In this document: one piece after another, positions 25,918 to 33,868 of the stretch
How the letters are laid out: each line of letters starts with the position of its first letter
Position numbering within the stretch: position 1 is the stretch's first letter
DNA from: Streptomyces sp. CB02009
Lineage (GTDB): Bacteria > Actinomycetota > Actinomycetes > Streptomycetales > Streptomycetaceae
Length of the DNA stretch: 64,000 nucleotides
NCBI RefSeq assembly: GCF_001905825.1
Contig: NZ_LIVV01000002.1
Location: forward strand, 169,168-233,167
Direction of reading: 5' to 3'
Translations under genes and position numbers: made by a program
Notes under the pieces: model-generated
Databases searched by the model: none
Told to the model about the DNA's origin: nothing
What the model saw: the letters and a program-made list of their open reading frames with translations, nothing else

Positions 25918-25986
25918 GCGACCGCGAGAGGGTGACCGTCCATGAAGCCGGTGACCGCCCATGGCCATGGAACGGGTGAGCGGCCG
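25909..25986 (+). repeat. Nested direct repeats at the hpnH-hpnO junction
   Basis: AACGGGTGAGCGACCG (25909-25924) recurs with one mismatch at 25971-25986. Inside, GGTGACCGTCCATG (25931-25944) recurs with one mismatch at 25950-25963. The outer pair carries both the hpnH stop and the hpnO GTG start. Short ORFs of 15 and 21 codons span the spacer but look incidental. Confidence 0.7.
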
Positions 25987-27371
25987 TGACGGGTGAGTTC
26001 GACCTGCGGGCGCTGCTCGCCGAGCGCGGCGGCGAGCGGTACGAGCTGCACGCCCGGCATCTCAACCACCAGCTGCCGCGCATGCTCCACACCATCGGCT
26101 TCGACAAGGTGTACGAGCGGGCCGAGGGCGCCCACTTCTGGGACGCCGACGGGGTCGACCACCTCGACATGCTCGCCGGCTTCGGCGTGATGGGCCTCGG
26201 ACGGCACCACCCCGTCGTCCGCAAGGCCCTCCACGACGTCCTGGACGCCCAGCTCGCCGACCTCACCCGCTTCGACTGCCAGCCGTTGCCGGGGCTGCTC
26301 GCCGAGGCGCTGCTGGCGCACAGCCCGCACCTCGACCGGGTCTTCTTCGGCAACAGCGGCACGGAGGCCGTGGAGACCGCCCTCAAGTTCGCCCGGTACG
26401 CCACCGGGCGGCCGAGGGTCCTCTACTGCACCCATGCCTTCCACGGGCTCACCACCGGCTCGCTCTCCGTCAACGGCGAGAACGGCTTCCGGGACGGCTT
26501 CGCCCCGCTGCTGCCCGACACGGCGATCGGGCTCGGCGACCTCGACGCCCTGGAGCGGGAGCTGAGCAGGGGCGACGTGGCCGCCTTCGTCGTCGAACCC
26601 ATCCAGGGCAAGGGCGTCCACGAGGCCCCACCGGGCTTCCTGCGCGCCGCCCAGGAGCTGCTGCACCGGCACGGGGCACTCCTCATCGCCGACGAGGTGC
26701 AGACCGGCCTCGGCAGGACCGGCGACTTCTACGCGTACCAGCACGAGGAAGGCGTCGAACCCGACCTGGTCTGCGTCGCCAAGGCGCTCTCCGGCGGCTA
26801 CGTGCCGGTCGGCGCCACCCTCGGCAAGGACTGGATCTTCAAGAAGGTCTACTCGTCGATGGACCGGGTCCTGGTCCACTCGGCGAGCTTCGGATCGAAC
26901 GCGCAGGCCATGGCGGCCGGGCTCGCCGTCCTCTCGGTCATGGAGGACGAGGGGACGGTCGCGCACGCCCGCCGGATCGGCGACCTGCTCTCCGGGCGGC
27001 TGAAGGAGCTCGTGCCGCGGTACGAGCTGCTCCACGAGATCCGCGGACGCGGGCTGATGATCGGGATCGAGTTCGGCCGGCCGTCCTCGCTGGGGCTGCG
27101 CGGGCGCTGGACCATGCTGCAGGCGGCCCGGAAGGGCCTCTTCGCCCAGATGGTCGTCGTCCCGCTGCTCCAGCGGCACCAGATCCTCACCCAGGTCTCC
27201 GGGGACCATCTGGAGGTGATCAAGCTGATCCCGCCCCTGGTCGTCGACGAGGCGGACGTGGACCGGTTCCTCACCGCCTTCACCGCGGTCATGGACGACG
27301 CCCACGGCGGCGGCGGGCTGATGTGGGACTTCGGGAAGACCCTGGTGAGACAGGCCGTCGGGCAGCGCTGA
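25986..27371 (+). CDS. hpnO: Hopanoid C-35 aminotransferase HpnO (class III, PLP)
   Basis: A 461-aa class III aminotransferase. The PLP-binding regions are FFGNSGTEAVETALKFAR (about 119-136), IADEVQTGLGRTG and the Schiff-base lysine K266 in VAKALSGGYVP. In hopanoid producers it converts ribosylhopane to aminobacteriohopanetriol. The start is GTG 25986 inside a direct repeat. It closes the biosynthetic part of the operon; the following promoter region carries a double palindrome. Confidence 0.93.
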   Translation: MTGEFDLRALLAERGGERYELHARHLNHQLPRMLHTIGFDKVYERAEGAHFWDADGVDHLDMLAGFGVMGLGRHHPVVRKALHDVLDAQLADLTRFDCQPLPGLLAEALLAHSPHLDRVFFGNSGTEAVETALKFARYATGRPRVLYCTHAFHGLTTGSLSVNGENGFRDGFAPLLPDTAIGLGDLDALERELSRGDVAAFVVEPIQGKGVHEAPPGFLRAAQELLHRHGALLIADEVQTGLGRTGDFYAYQHEEGVEPDLVCVAKALSGGYVPVGATLGKDWIFKKVYSSMDRVLVHSASFGSNAQAMAAGLAVLSVMEDEGTVAHARRIGDLLSGRLKELVPRYELLHEIRGRGLMIGIEFGRPSSLGLRGRWTMLQAARKGLFAQMVVVPLLQRHQILTQVSGDHLEVIKLIPPLVVDEADVDRFLTAFTAVMDDAHGGGGLMWDFGKTLVRQAVGQR

Positions 27372-27389
27372 CCGTACGGCCCCGGGCTT

Positions 27390-27424
27390 TTGCCTCTGAG
27401 GCAAGAAACTTGCCTCAGAGGCAC
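27390..27424. promoter_or_regulatory. Two helically phased palindromic operators upstream of the XRE-cupin gene
   Basis: TTGCCTC-T-GAGGCAA (27390-27404) and TTGCCTC-A-GAGGCAC (27410-27424) are near-identical palindromes 20 bp apart, two helical turns. Together they form a 33-bp inverted repeat with 15-bp perfect arms (27391-27405 and 27409-27423) around AAA. They sit 20-55 bp before the ATG at 27445, so the XRE-cupin protein is the likely ligand. Confidence 0.75.
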
Positions 27425-27444
27425 GATCCTGGCGGAATGGACGC

Positions 27445-28104
27445 ATGGACCACGTCCCCGGGGGAGCCTCCCCGGACCCCGCCACCCCGGCGCCCGGCAC
27501 CTCGGGCGCCGCCGGCCCCGACGTCCTGCCGGACGTCGCCCCGCAGCTGCGGGCCCTGCGCCGCCGCCGGGGACTCACCCTGGAGGCCGCCGCCCAGCGG
27601 GCCGGCCTCTCGCCGGCCCACCTCTCGCGTCTGGAGACGGGGAACCGGCAACCCTCGCTCCCCATGCTGCTGGCCCTCGCCCGTATCTACGGTACGACGG
27701 TCTCCGAGCTCCTCGGCGAGGCGCCCCCCGAGCGCGATCCCGTCGTCCGCGCCGGGCGCTCCGAACCCGTCGAGGCCGACGGCTGGATCTACCGCCAGGC
27801 GGGCGGCGCCGGGCGCGCCCTGCAGTGCCTGCGGGTCCACGTGCCGTACGCCACCCGGGCCGACATCGTGCGCGTCCACCCCGGCGAGGAGTGGATCCAC
27901 GTCCTGGAGGGCCGGGTGCGGCTCGCGCTCGGCGAGGCCGTCCACGTCCTCGATCCCGGGGACAGCGCGCACTTCGACTCGCTGACCCCGCACCGCATCG
28001 GGGCGGCGACCCCCGGAGGGGCCGAGCTGCTCTTCGTCCACACTCTGATGCAGAGCCCCGTCGCCGAGCTGTGTCTCGGTGACGGAACCCCGCACCGACG
28101 CTGA
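27445..28104 (+). CDS. XRE-family HTH regulator with C-terminal cupin domain
   Basis: A 219-aa regulator. A disordered Pro/Ala-rich start precedes the HTH (about 33-92; LTLEAAAQRAGLSPAHLSRL, then ETGNRQPS). A cupin_2 domain follows (about 130-200; VHPGEEWIHVLEGRVRLAL and LDPGDSAHFDSLTPHRI), a likely ligand or metal sensor. The gene stands at the end of the hopanoid operon, 73 bp after hpnO, behind two palindromes it probably binds. It may control itself and the small membrane protein gene that follows 34 bp downstream. Confidence 0.9.
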   Translation: MDHVPGGASPDPATPAPGTSGAAGPDVLPDVAPQLRALRRRRGLTLEAAAQRAGLSPAHLSRLETGNRQPSLPMLLALARIYGTTVSELLGEAPPERDPVVRAGRSEPVEADGWIYRQAGGAGRALQCLRVHVPYATRADIVRVHPGEEWIHVLEGRVRLALGEAVHVLDPGDSAHFDSLTPHRIGAATPGGAELLFVHTLMQSPVAELCLGDGTPHRR

Positions 28105-28138
28105 TCCCGCGTACTTCCTTCGACAGAAAAGGACCGAG

Positions 28139-28294
28139 ATGTCCGAGAAGTCACGAGCTGTCACCGGTGAAGAGCGAGGCGAGGGCAAGTTCCCCAAGGG
28201 TCTCGTCCTGCGCCTCTTCGCCTATCTGATCGCCGGACACCTCTTCGCCGGCTTCCTCTACCTGCTCTTCATGCTCGGCGGGCAGAACCAGTAG
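28139..28294 (+). CDS. DUF6126 family single-span membrane protein
   Basis: A 51-aa protein with a charged N-terminus (MSEKSRAVTGEERGEG) and one transmembrane helix (LVLRLFAYLIAGHLFAGFLY). The gene regularly follows the XRE-cupin regulator at the end of Streptomyces hopanoid loci, as recalled from S. coelicolor. The start is ATG 28139 with AAAAGGA upstream. Function unknown; a membrane partner of the regulator or of hopanoid enzymes is speculative. Confidence 0.8.
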   Translation: MSEKSRAVTGEERGEGKFPKGLVLRLFAYLIAGHLFAGFLYLLFMLGGQNQ

Positions 28295-28297
28295 GCC

Positions 28298-28319
28298 CTG
28301 CTCACGCCTCCGTGAGCAG
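28298..28319. terminator. Hairpin between convergent genes
   Basis: CTGCTCAC-GCCTCC-GTGAGCAG begins 4 bp after the DUF6126 stop and covers the last codons of the convergent phosphatase gene. It is symmetrical and could serve both directions; there is no long T-run. Confidence 0.5.
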
Positions 28320-29123
28320 CCGCTCCCGCAGCCGCTCGCGGGTCTCGGGGGACAGCTTCAGGCCCTCCGAGAGGTAGGCGTCCACCGAGCCCCAGGTCGC
28401 CTCGATCGTCTCGAAGGCGCCCCGCAGATACTCCACCCGCGCGTCGAACAGCGGGCTCAGCAGCTCCATCACCTCGGGCGACATCGCGTCCGGGGCGGTG
28501 GAGCTGCGGCGCACCTTGTAGCGCCGGTGCGGGTCGTTCGACTTCACGTAGTCGGCCTCGATCGCCTCCCGCTCGACCCCGACGGCCAGCAGTGTGATCG
28601 CGATGGAGAGTCCGGCGCGGTCCTTGCCGGCCGCGCAGTGCATCAGGGCGGGCAGGCTGTCCTCGGCCAGGGAGTGCAGGATCCGGCTGTGCTCCACGGT
28701 CCGCTCGACCACCATCTTCCGGTACGAGTCGGACATTCGTGCCGCGGCCTTGCCGTCGCCGAGGATGTCCCGCAGCTGCGCGATGTCGCCGTCGCGGACC
28801 AGCTTCCAGAACTCCTTCCCGTCGGCCGGGTCGTTGAGGGGTATGTTCACGTTCCGCACGCCCGGCAGGTCGACGTCCGGGCCCTCGACCTTCCGGTCGG
28901 CGAGGTTCCGGAAGTCGAAGACGGTGTGCAGTCCGAGCGAGTCGAGGAAGGCGGCGTCCTCCTCGGTGGCGTGGGCGAGGTGGCCGCTGCGGTAGAGGCG
29001 GCCGGGGCGCACGGCGCGCCCGTCCGTCGTCGGCAGGCCGCCCACGTCCCGGAAGTTGCGGACCTCGGCCAGCTCGGGTTCGTTGGCCTCGACGGGCGGG
29101 ACCTGCGGCAGCTGCTGCGTCAC
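28302..29123 (-). CDS. Tyrosine-protein phosphatase (DSP/PTP-like, Y_phosphatase3)
   Basis: A 273-aa protein. The N-terminal VRNFRDVGGLPT block and the active-site loop HCAAGKDRAG (nucleophile C163, R169, the CX5R motif) identify the atypical PTP family including MptpB-like enzymes, which can act on phosphotyrosine or phosphoinositides. It is cytoplasmic. GGAGCATCC precedes the ATG at 29123. It is convergent with DUF6126, with 7 bp between the genes. Confidence 0.92.
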   Translation of the reverse strand: MTQQLPQVPPVEANEPELAEVRNFRDVGGLPTTDGRAVRPGRLYRSGHLAHATEEDAAFLDSLGLHTVFDFRNLADRKVEGPDVDLPGVRNVNIPLNDPADGKEFWKLVRDGDIAQLRDILGDGKAAARMSDSYRKMVVERTVEHSRILHSLAEDSLPALMHCAAGKDRAGLSIAITLLAVGVEREAIEADYVKSNDPHRRYKVRRSSTAPDAMSPEVMELLSPLFDARVEYLRGAFETIEATWGSVDAYLSEGLKLSPETRERLRERLLTEA

Positions 29124-29444
29124 GGATGCTCCTGATGGGTCGACGTTCGGGTGCCCGACGCGAGATCGGTTCCAGGGGCAATCATCCAGGTGGGGCCACG
29201 ATGGCGCACCCCCCTGGACGGGAATGGGTGATCTGTCCGAATTGGGGCCTTGCGTATAACGCGCCCTGTTTACAGGCGAGATGAGCCGCAGCGCGTGAGC
29301 AGGGTCATAGAAGTGACGGATCGTGGCCGACGGGCCCGGGCAATTGCCGTACGGAAAAAGGAAATCGAGGGTCCGTCATCCACGGAGGGTGACCGGAATT
29401 CCGAGTGGAAACCCACGGCGGGAAAGCCGGTGGAAATCACTGGC
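29124..29444. other. Intergenic region before the riboswitch promoter
   Basis: About 320 bp upstream of the peptidase promoter, more AT-rich than its surroundings. It includes CTTGCGTATAACG and TGTTTACA (29245-29275). No convincing ORF. Confidence 0.3.
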
Positions 29445-29474
29445 TTGTTCGCGTCGACCCCGCTCGTCTAGCGT
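29445..29474 (+). promoter_or_regulatory. Promoter for the riboswitch-controlled peptidase
   Basis: TTGTTC (29445-29450), an 18-bp spacer and TAGCGT (29469-29474) place the start near 29481, just before the conserved riboswitch sequence. Confidence 0.5.
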
Positions 29475-29488
29475 CACCGTCAATCCGG

Positions 29489-29668
29489 TCGGACCGCCGA
29501 ATCCTGCCACCGTCCGGAATTCCACTCATCCCATGCGTGGCAGGAGCGGGGGACCCAGGAAGTACGCCGGTCCCGCGACGCAGGACGGCTCGGGGTGAAG
29601 CCGCGTGAGAGCGCGGCCGGACATCTCCAGTCCGAACCCGACAGCTCACCTCGTAGGCGCCGGAGAGG
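29489..29668 (+). ncRNA. ydaO/yuaA (cyclic di-AMP) riboswitch
   Basis: The leader of the LysM-M23 peptidase carries the hallmark blocks of this class: GAATCCTGCCAC pairing with GTGGCAGGAGCGGGGGACCC, GGGGTGAAGCCGCG, GGACATCTCC, and CCGAACCCGACAGCTCACCT followed by CGTAGGCGCCGGAGAGG just before the start codon. These riboswitches bind c-di-AMP and in actinobacteria commonly control cell-wall hydrolase genes, generally turning expression off at high ligand. The boundaries are approximate. Confidence 0.92.
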
Positions 29669-29676
29669 AATTCGCC

Positions 29677-30654
29677 ATGCCCGCGAAGGGTAAGCACCGC
29701 CGCATCAAGTCCAACCGCCTCACCCGCGGAATCGCCGCCGCCGGTACGGGAGGCGCCGTCGTCGCCCTTCCGTTCCTCGGCGCCACCGGCGCCCACGCCG
29801 CCGAGCAGGCCGCCCCGGCCGCCGCTCCCGGCCAGGCCGTCACCGCCGCCGCCCAGGTGAAGGCCGCCGCCAAGGCCGCGCCCACCGCCGCGAAGGCCGC
29901 GCCGAAGACGTACTCCGTCGTGCGGGGCGACTACCTGTCGAAGATCGCCGCCGAGCACCACGTCACCGGCGGCTGGCAGAAGCTGTACGCCGACAACCGC
30001 CAGGTCGTCGGCGAGAACCCCTCGCTCATCCTGCCCGGCATGAAGCTCACCCTCGGCGCCAAGAGCACCGCCGGGGCCGCCGCCCCGAAGAGCGCCGCGC
30101 CCAAGGCCGCCGCCCCCAAGAGCTCCGGGAAGAACGGCGACACCCCGCGCGCCTCCCGCAGCAGCGAGCGCTCCGCCGCCCCGGCCGCGGACACGTCCGC
30201 CGCGAAGACCACGCAGTCCTCGGGCTCCTCCGGCGCCGCGACCTCCGCCTCCGGCTGGTTCGCCCCGGTCAGCGGCGGCATGTCCACCCCGTACCGGGCC
30301 TCCGGCTCGATGTGGTCCTCCGGCTACCACACCGGTGTCGACTTCATGGCCTCCACCGGCACCAAGATCGTCGCGGTCGGCCCCGGCACCGTCTACTCCG
30401 CCGGTGACGGCGGCGCGTACGGCAACCAGGTCGTCATCCAGCACGCCGACGGCACCTTCTCGCAGTACGCCCACCTCTCCTCGATCTCCGTCTCCGCCGG
30501 CCAGACCGTGAGCGGCGGCGAGCAGATCGGCCTCTCCGGCGCGACCGGCAACGTCACCGGCCCGCACCTGCACTTCGAGATCCGCACCGGCCCGGACTAC
30601 GGCTCCGACGTCGACCCGATCGCCGCGCTGCGCAGTCACGGCGTGAACATCTGA
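29677..30654 (+). CDS. Secreted LysM and M23 peptidase
   Basis: A 325-aa exported cell-wall hydrolase. The signal peptide ends near AHA-AE (about 40-42). A LysM domain follows (about 78-126, VVRGDYLSKIAAEHHV), then a Ser/Ala/Lys-rich linker and a C-terminal LytM/M23 zinc endopeptidase domain (H218 and D222 in GYHTGVDFM, and HLHFEI near the end). It probably cleaves peptidoglycan cross-bridges. Start ATG 29677 lies directly after the riboswitch and GGAGAGGAA. Expression is expected to respond to c-di-AMP. Confidence 0.95.
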   Translation: MPAKGKHRRIKSNRLTRGIAAAGTGGAVVALPFLGATGAHAAEQAAPAAAPGQAVTAAAQVKAAAKAAPTAAKAAPKTYSVVRGDYLSKIAAEHHVTGGWQKLYADNRQVVGENPSLILPGMKLTLGAKSTAGAAAPKSAAPKAAAPKSSGKNGDTPRASRSSERSAAPAADTSAAKTTQSSGSSGAATSASGWFAPVSGGMSTPYRASGSMWSSGYHTGVDFMASTGTKIVAVGPGTVYSAGDGGAYGNQVVIQHADGTFSQYAHLSSISVSAGQTVSGGEQIGLSGATGNVTGPHLHFEIRTGPDYGSDVDPIAALRSHGVNI

Positions 30655-30670
30655 CGCTCCGTCGCCACCC

Positions 30671-30698
30671 GAGGCCCGGCACACACGTGCCGGGCCTC
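30671..30698 (+). terminator. Hairpin terminator after the M23 peptidase
   Basis: GAGGCCCGGCAC-ACAC-GTGCCGGGCCTC is a perfect 12-bp stem 16 bp after the stop codon. No T-run follows, as often in Streptomyces. Confidence 0.7.
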
Positions 30699-30724
30699 CG
30701 GCGCGTTCCCGGGTCTATTCCGGC

Positions 30725-30753
30725 TTGGCAAATTCTTTATCGGTGGCATATGT
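30725..30753 (+). promoter_or_regulatory. Possible promoter of the SGNH hydrolase gene
   Basis: TTGGCA (30725-30730), a 17-bp spacer and ATATGT (30748-30753) in an AT-rich patch about 65 bp before the start. Confidence 0.35.
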
Positions 30754-30817
30754 CACCCGACGTCAACCCCTCCTTACGGTCGCGTAGGTCACATCCGAAG
30801 GGGAAGGATGTGCTCCC

Positions 30818-31612
30818 GTGGCAGACGATTCGAGATCAAGAGACAAGCACGCATTCGGGTCGTACGCGGCGATCGGTGACAGCTTCACCGAGGGCGTCGG
30901 AGACCCCGGGCCCGACGGGACGTACGTCGGCTGGGCGGACCGCTTCGCGGTGCTGCTCGCCGACCAGCTGCCGGAGCACGACGCCTTCCGCTACGCCAAC
31001 CTGGCCGTACGCGGGCGCCTCCTCGACCAGATCGTGGCGGAACAGGTCCCCCGGGCGAAGGAACTCGCCCCCGACCTGGTGACCTTCTGCGCCGGCGGAA
31101 ACGACATCATCCGCCCCGGCACCGACCCCGACGAGGTCGCCGAGCGCTTCGAGCGCGCCGTCGCCGAACTCACCTCCGCCGTCGGCACCGTGATGGTGAC
31201 CACCGGCTTCGACACCCGGGGCGTCACGCTCCTCAAGCACCTGCGCGGCAAGATCGCCACGTACAACGGGCACGTCCGGGCCGTCGCGGACCGCTACGGC
31301 TGCCCGGTCCTCGACCTCTGGTCCCTGAGGTCCGTGCAGGACCGGCGCGCCTGGGACGACGACCGGCTGCACCTCTCGTCCGACGGCCACACCCGCGTCG
31401 CCCTGCGCGCCGCCCAGGTCCTCGGCATGCCGGTGCCGGCCGACCCGGACCAGGCCTGGCCCCCGGTTCCCCCGCGCGGCACGCTCGAGGTGCGCCGCGA
31501 CGACATCCACTGGGCCAGGGAGTACCTCGTGCCCTGGATCGGCCGCCGGCTGCGCGGCGAGAGCTCCGGCGACCACGTCGAGGCGAAGCGCCCCGACCTC
31601 ATGCCCCTGTAG
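30818..31612 (+). CDS. SGNH/GDSL hydrolase
   Basis: A 264-aa esterase-fold protein without a signal peptide. Block I is AIGDSFTEGVGDP with Ser22, block II gives the Gly (NLAVRGRLL), block III is CAGGNDI, and block V DRLHLSSDGH supplies Asp/His. Substrate is unknown. The start is GTG 30818 with GGGGAAGGA upstream. Its 3' end overlaps the convergent STM4011-family gene by 14 bp. Confidence 0.9.
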   Translation: MADDSRSRDKHAFGSYAAIGDSFTEGVGDPGPDGTYVGWADRFAVLLADQLPEHDAFRYANLAVRGRLLDQIVAEQVPRAKELAPDLVTFCAGGNDIIRPGTDPDEVAERFERAVAELTSAVGTVMVTTGFDTRGVTLLKHLRGKIATYNGHVRAVADRYGCPVLDLWSLRSVQDRRAWDDDRLHLSSDGHTRVALRAAQVLGMPVPADPDQAWPPVPPRGTLEVRRDDIHWAREYLVPWIGRRLRGESSGDHVEAKRPDLMPL

Positions 31613-32492
31613 CTCCGGGGACCGTGGGCCAGGGGAGCGCGGTCCGGGGCGGGCCGGCGGGGATCCGCTCCAGGACCCCGCCGGCGAACACGTCGTACAG
31701 CGGCAGCGTCTCCAGATGCACGTAGCCGATGTGGCAGTCGCAGACGGCGAGCGGGCAGGCCCGTGGGCGCAGGGCGGCGCGGTACGAGCCGTCGTACAGG
31801 TTGCCCAGCTCTGCCTTGACGAAATGGCAGCGCCGTACCGTCCCCTCGCCGTCCACCGAGATCACCGACTCCCCGGTCCGGCACGGCAGCCCCGCCGAGC
31901 GGTGCGGATGACGGCTGTACGGGAAGAGCGGATCGATCCCCGTCCACTCCGCCGCCTCCGCGTCGGTGTACGTGTGCCCCTCCGCGGCGTTCACCCAGAG
32001 GTAGACGTGCGCCGGCAGCGCGGCCCGCAGCCGCCGGGCGTGCTCCGCGTGCTCGGGGAGCCCCACGACACCGACGCTGAAGCGGATGCCACGCTCCGCC
32101 AGCTCCCCGCACTTGGCGAGGAACCGCTCGTACGGCGTCTGCCCCGGGTGGTACGTGCACCAGAGCGCCACGCTCTCCGGGTCCGCCTCCGCCAGCCAGC
32201 CGGTCCGGCAGCTCAGGTTCGTCTGGATCGCCACCCGCTCCACGTGGGGGAGCCGGGACAGCTCGACCAGCGCCCGCCGGTACCAGGAGCGGACCAGGCC
32301 CTCGCCCCACGGGGTGAACAGGACCCGCAGCCGGTCCCCGGTCTGCGCGGCGGCCCACCCGGTGAACCGTTCGAGCTGCGCGCGGTCCGCGCGCAGCTGC
32401 TCACGGCTGTCCCGGCGCTTGGCGAACGGGCAGTACGGGCAGTCGAAGTCGCAGGAGGAGAGCGGCCCGCGGTAGAGCAGCGTCAGGTCCAT
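31599..32492 (-). CDS. STM4011 family radical SAM protein
   Basis: A 297-aa radical SAM enzyme with the cluster motif C14-DFD-C18-PY-C21 close to the N-terminus and a Cys-containing C-terminal region (CPLAVCDCHIGY) that may hold a second cluster. It is the last gene of a five-gene minus-strand cassette matching STM4015-STM4011 of Salmonella in family order. The reaction is unknown. ATG 32492 starts at the conserved MDLTLLYRG; a GTG 30 bp upstream (32522) has a better ribosome binding site (AGGGG, 5-nt spacing) and is a real alternative. Confidence 0.88.
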   Translation of the reverse strand: MDLTLLYRGPLSSCDFDCPYCPFAKRRDSREQLRADRAQLERFTGWAAAQTGDRLRVLFTPWGEGLVRSWYRRALVELSRLPHVERVAIQTNLSCRTGWLAEADPESVALWCTYHPGQTPYERFLAKCGELAERGIRFSVGVVGLPEHAEHARRLRAALPAHVYLWVNAAEGHTYTDAEAAEWTGIDPLFPYSRHPHRSAGLPCRTGESVISVDGEGTVRRCHFVKAELGNLYDGSYRAALRPRACPLAVCDCHIGYVHLETLPLYDVFAGGVLERIPAGPPRTALPWPTVPGATGA

Positions 32493-32530
32493 GCCCGCGT
32501 GCGGCGGAGACGTCGGTTCCACGGCCGCCC

Positions 32531-33868
32531 CTACTTCGGCTCGTACGCGGCCATCGCGGCCCGCACCGAGGGGGAGAAGAGCTCGGGGCCGAGGCCGTCC
32601 GAGTGGGCCAGACCCTCCGGGGACAGCCGGAGCAGCCCGGCCGGCGCCTCCTCGTCCAGCCAGCCGAGGGCCTCGAACCGGGCCAGCTCCGCCGGGAAGT
32701 CCGCGAACGGCGAGGCGCCGAAGCGCTCCTCGTACCCGGCCACCGGCATGCCCTCGGCCTGGAGCAGCGACTGGAGCAGATGGCGCCGCCTGGCCTCCCC
32801 GGCGTCGACCCACCGGCCGACCTCGGCCCGCGAGAAGTCCGCGGTCTCCGTGTAGGCGTCGATGATCGTACGGATCTCCCGCATGTCGACGGCGTAGTCG
32901 AAGGAGTAGTGGAGGGCCGAGGTGTACGAGCGCGCCCCGCAGCCCAGCCCGATCATCCCGTCGGTCTGGCAGGCGTAGTCGTCGGGGCCCAGCGGCGCGG
33001 CGTCCGTCCTGCGGAACATCCGCATCGACACCTGCGCGTAGCCCTGCGCGCGGAGGTGGTCCCGGCCGTACCGGTAGAGCCGCAGCCGCTGCTCGTCCCA
33101 CTCCCGGTCGGCGGCGGGGGAGATCCGGCCGAGGCCGGTGAGCGGCCGCACGTACAGCGGATAGAGGTACAGCTCCTCCGGGCGCCAGGCGAGGGCGGCG
33201 TCCAGCGAGGAGCGCCAGGACTCCTCGGTCTGGCCGTCGATGCCGTAGATCAGGTCGATGTTGAGCACGGGGACGCCGGTGTCCCGGATCCGGCCGAGGG
33301 CCGATTCGACGTCGGCGCGGCGCTGCGGCCGCACGGCCGCCCGCGCCTCGGCCTCCACGAAGCTCTGCACTCCGATGCTGAGCCGGGTCGCACCCCGCTC
33401 GGCGAGCAGGGCGAGGCGGTCGGCGGTCGCCGTCGCGGGGGAGGTCTCCACGGACAGCGGCACCGCCCGCAGGTCCACGCCCATCCGCTTCTCGGCGATG
33501 TCGCAGAGCCGCTCCAGCTCCCCGGCGGTGAGGAAGGTGGGTGTGCCGCCGCCGAACGCGGCCGTCGCGAACCGCACCGGGTCCCGGTCGCCGAGGGCTT
33601 CGCGGACGGCCGCGGCCTGGCGGTCGAGTGCGTCGAGATAGCGCGTGGTCAGCTCGTCGGGGGCACCGATCCGGGTGAACAGGTTGCAGAAGCCGCAGCG
33701 GACCTCGCAGAACGGTATGTGCGCGTAGAGGGAGAGCGCGTCCTTCGGCTCGTCCCGCCAGAGCGCGGCGAGCGAGGGCGCGGGGTCGGGGAGCGGCCGG
33801 TACGCCGTCTTGTGCGGGTAGGCGTAGACGTAGCTCCGGTACGGACGCGGGGCGGCGCTGTCGCTCAT
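32531..33868 (-). CDS. STM4012 family radical SAM protein
   Basis: A 445-aa HemN/HemW-like radical SAM enzyme. The cluster motif is C54-EVR-C58-GF-C61 (HIPFCEVRCGFCNLF), with FGGGTPTFL as the SAM-binding GGE-like element, and RLSIGVQSF and NIDLIYGIDGQT as typical of the coproporphyrinogen dehydrogenase family. It is not expected to act on porphyrins; the family is defined by its cassette. Its ATG overlaps the upstream hydrolase stop (ATGA). Confidence 0.9.
   Translation of the reverse strand: MSDSAAPRPYRSYVYAYPHKTAYRPLPDPAPSLAALWRDEPKDALSLYAHIPFCEVRCGFCNLFTRIGAPDELTTRYLDALDRQAAAVREALGDRDPVRFATAAFGGGTPTFLTAGELERLCDIAEKRMGVDLRAVPLSVETSPATATADRLALLAERGATRLSIGVQSFVEAEARAAVRPQRRADVESALGRIRDTGVPVLNIDLIYGIDGQTEESWRSSLDAALAWRPEELYLYPLYVRPLTGLGRISPAADREWDEQRLRLYRYGRDHLRAQGYAQVSMRMFRRTDAAPLGPDDYACQTDGMIGLGCGARSYTSALHYSFDYAVDMREIRTIIDAYTETADFSRAEVGRWVDAGEARRRHLLQSLLQAEGMPVAGYEERFGASPFADFPAELARFEALGWLDEEAPAGLLRLSPEGLAHSDGLGPELFSPSVRAAMAAYEPK

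Noticed and set aside
25914..25989. 15- and 21-codon ORFs between hpnH and hpnO
   Set aside because: They fall entirely within the direct repeats and overlap the hpnO start; no similarity to IspG or Dxs N-termini.
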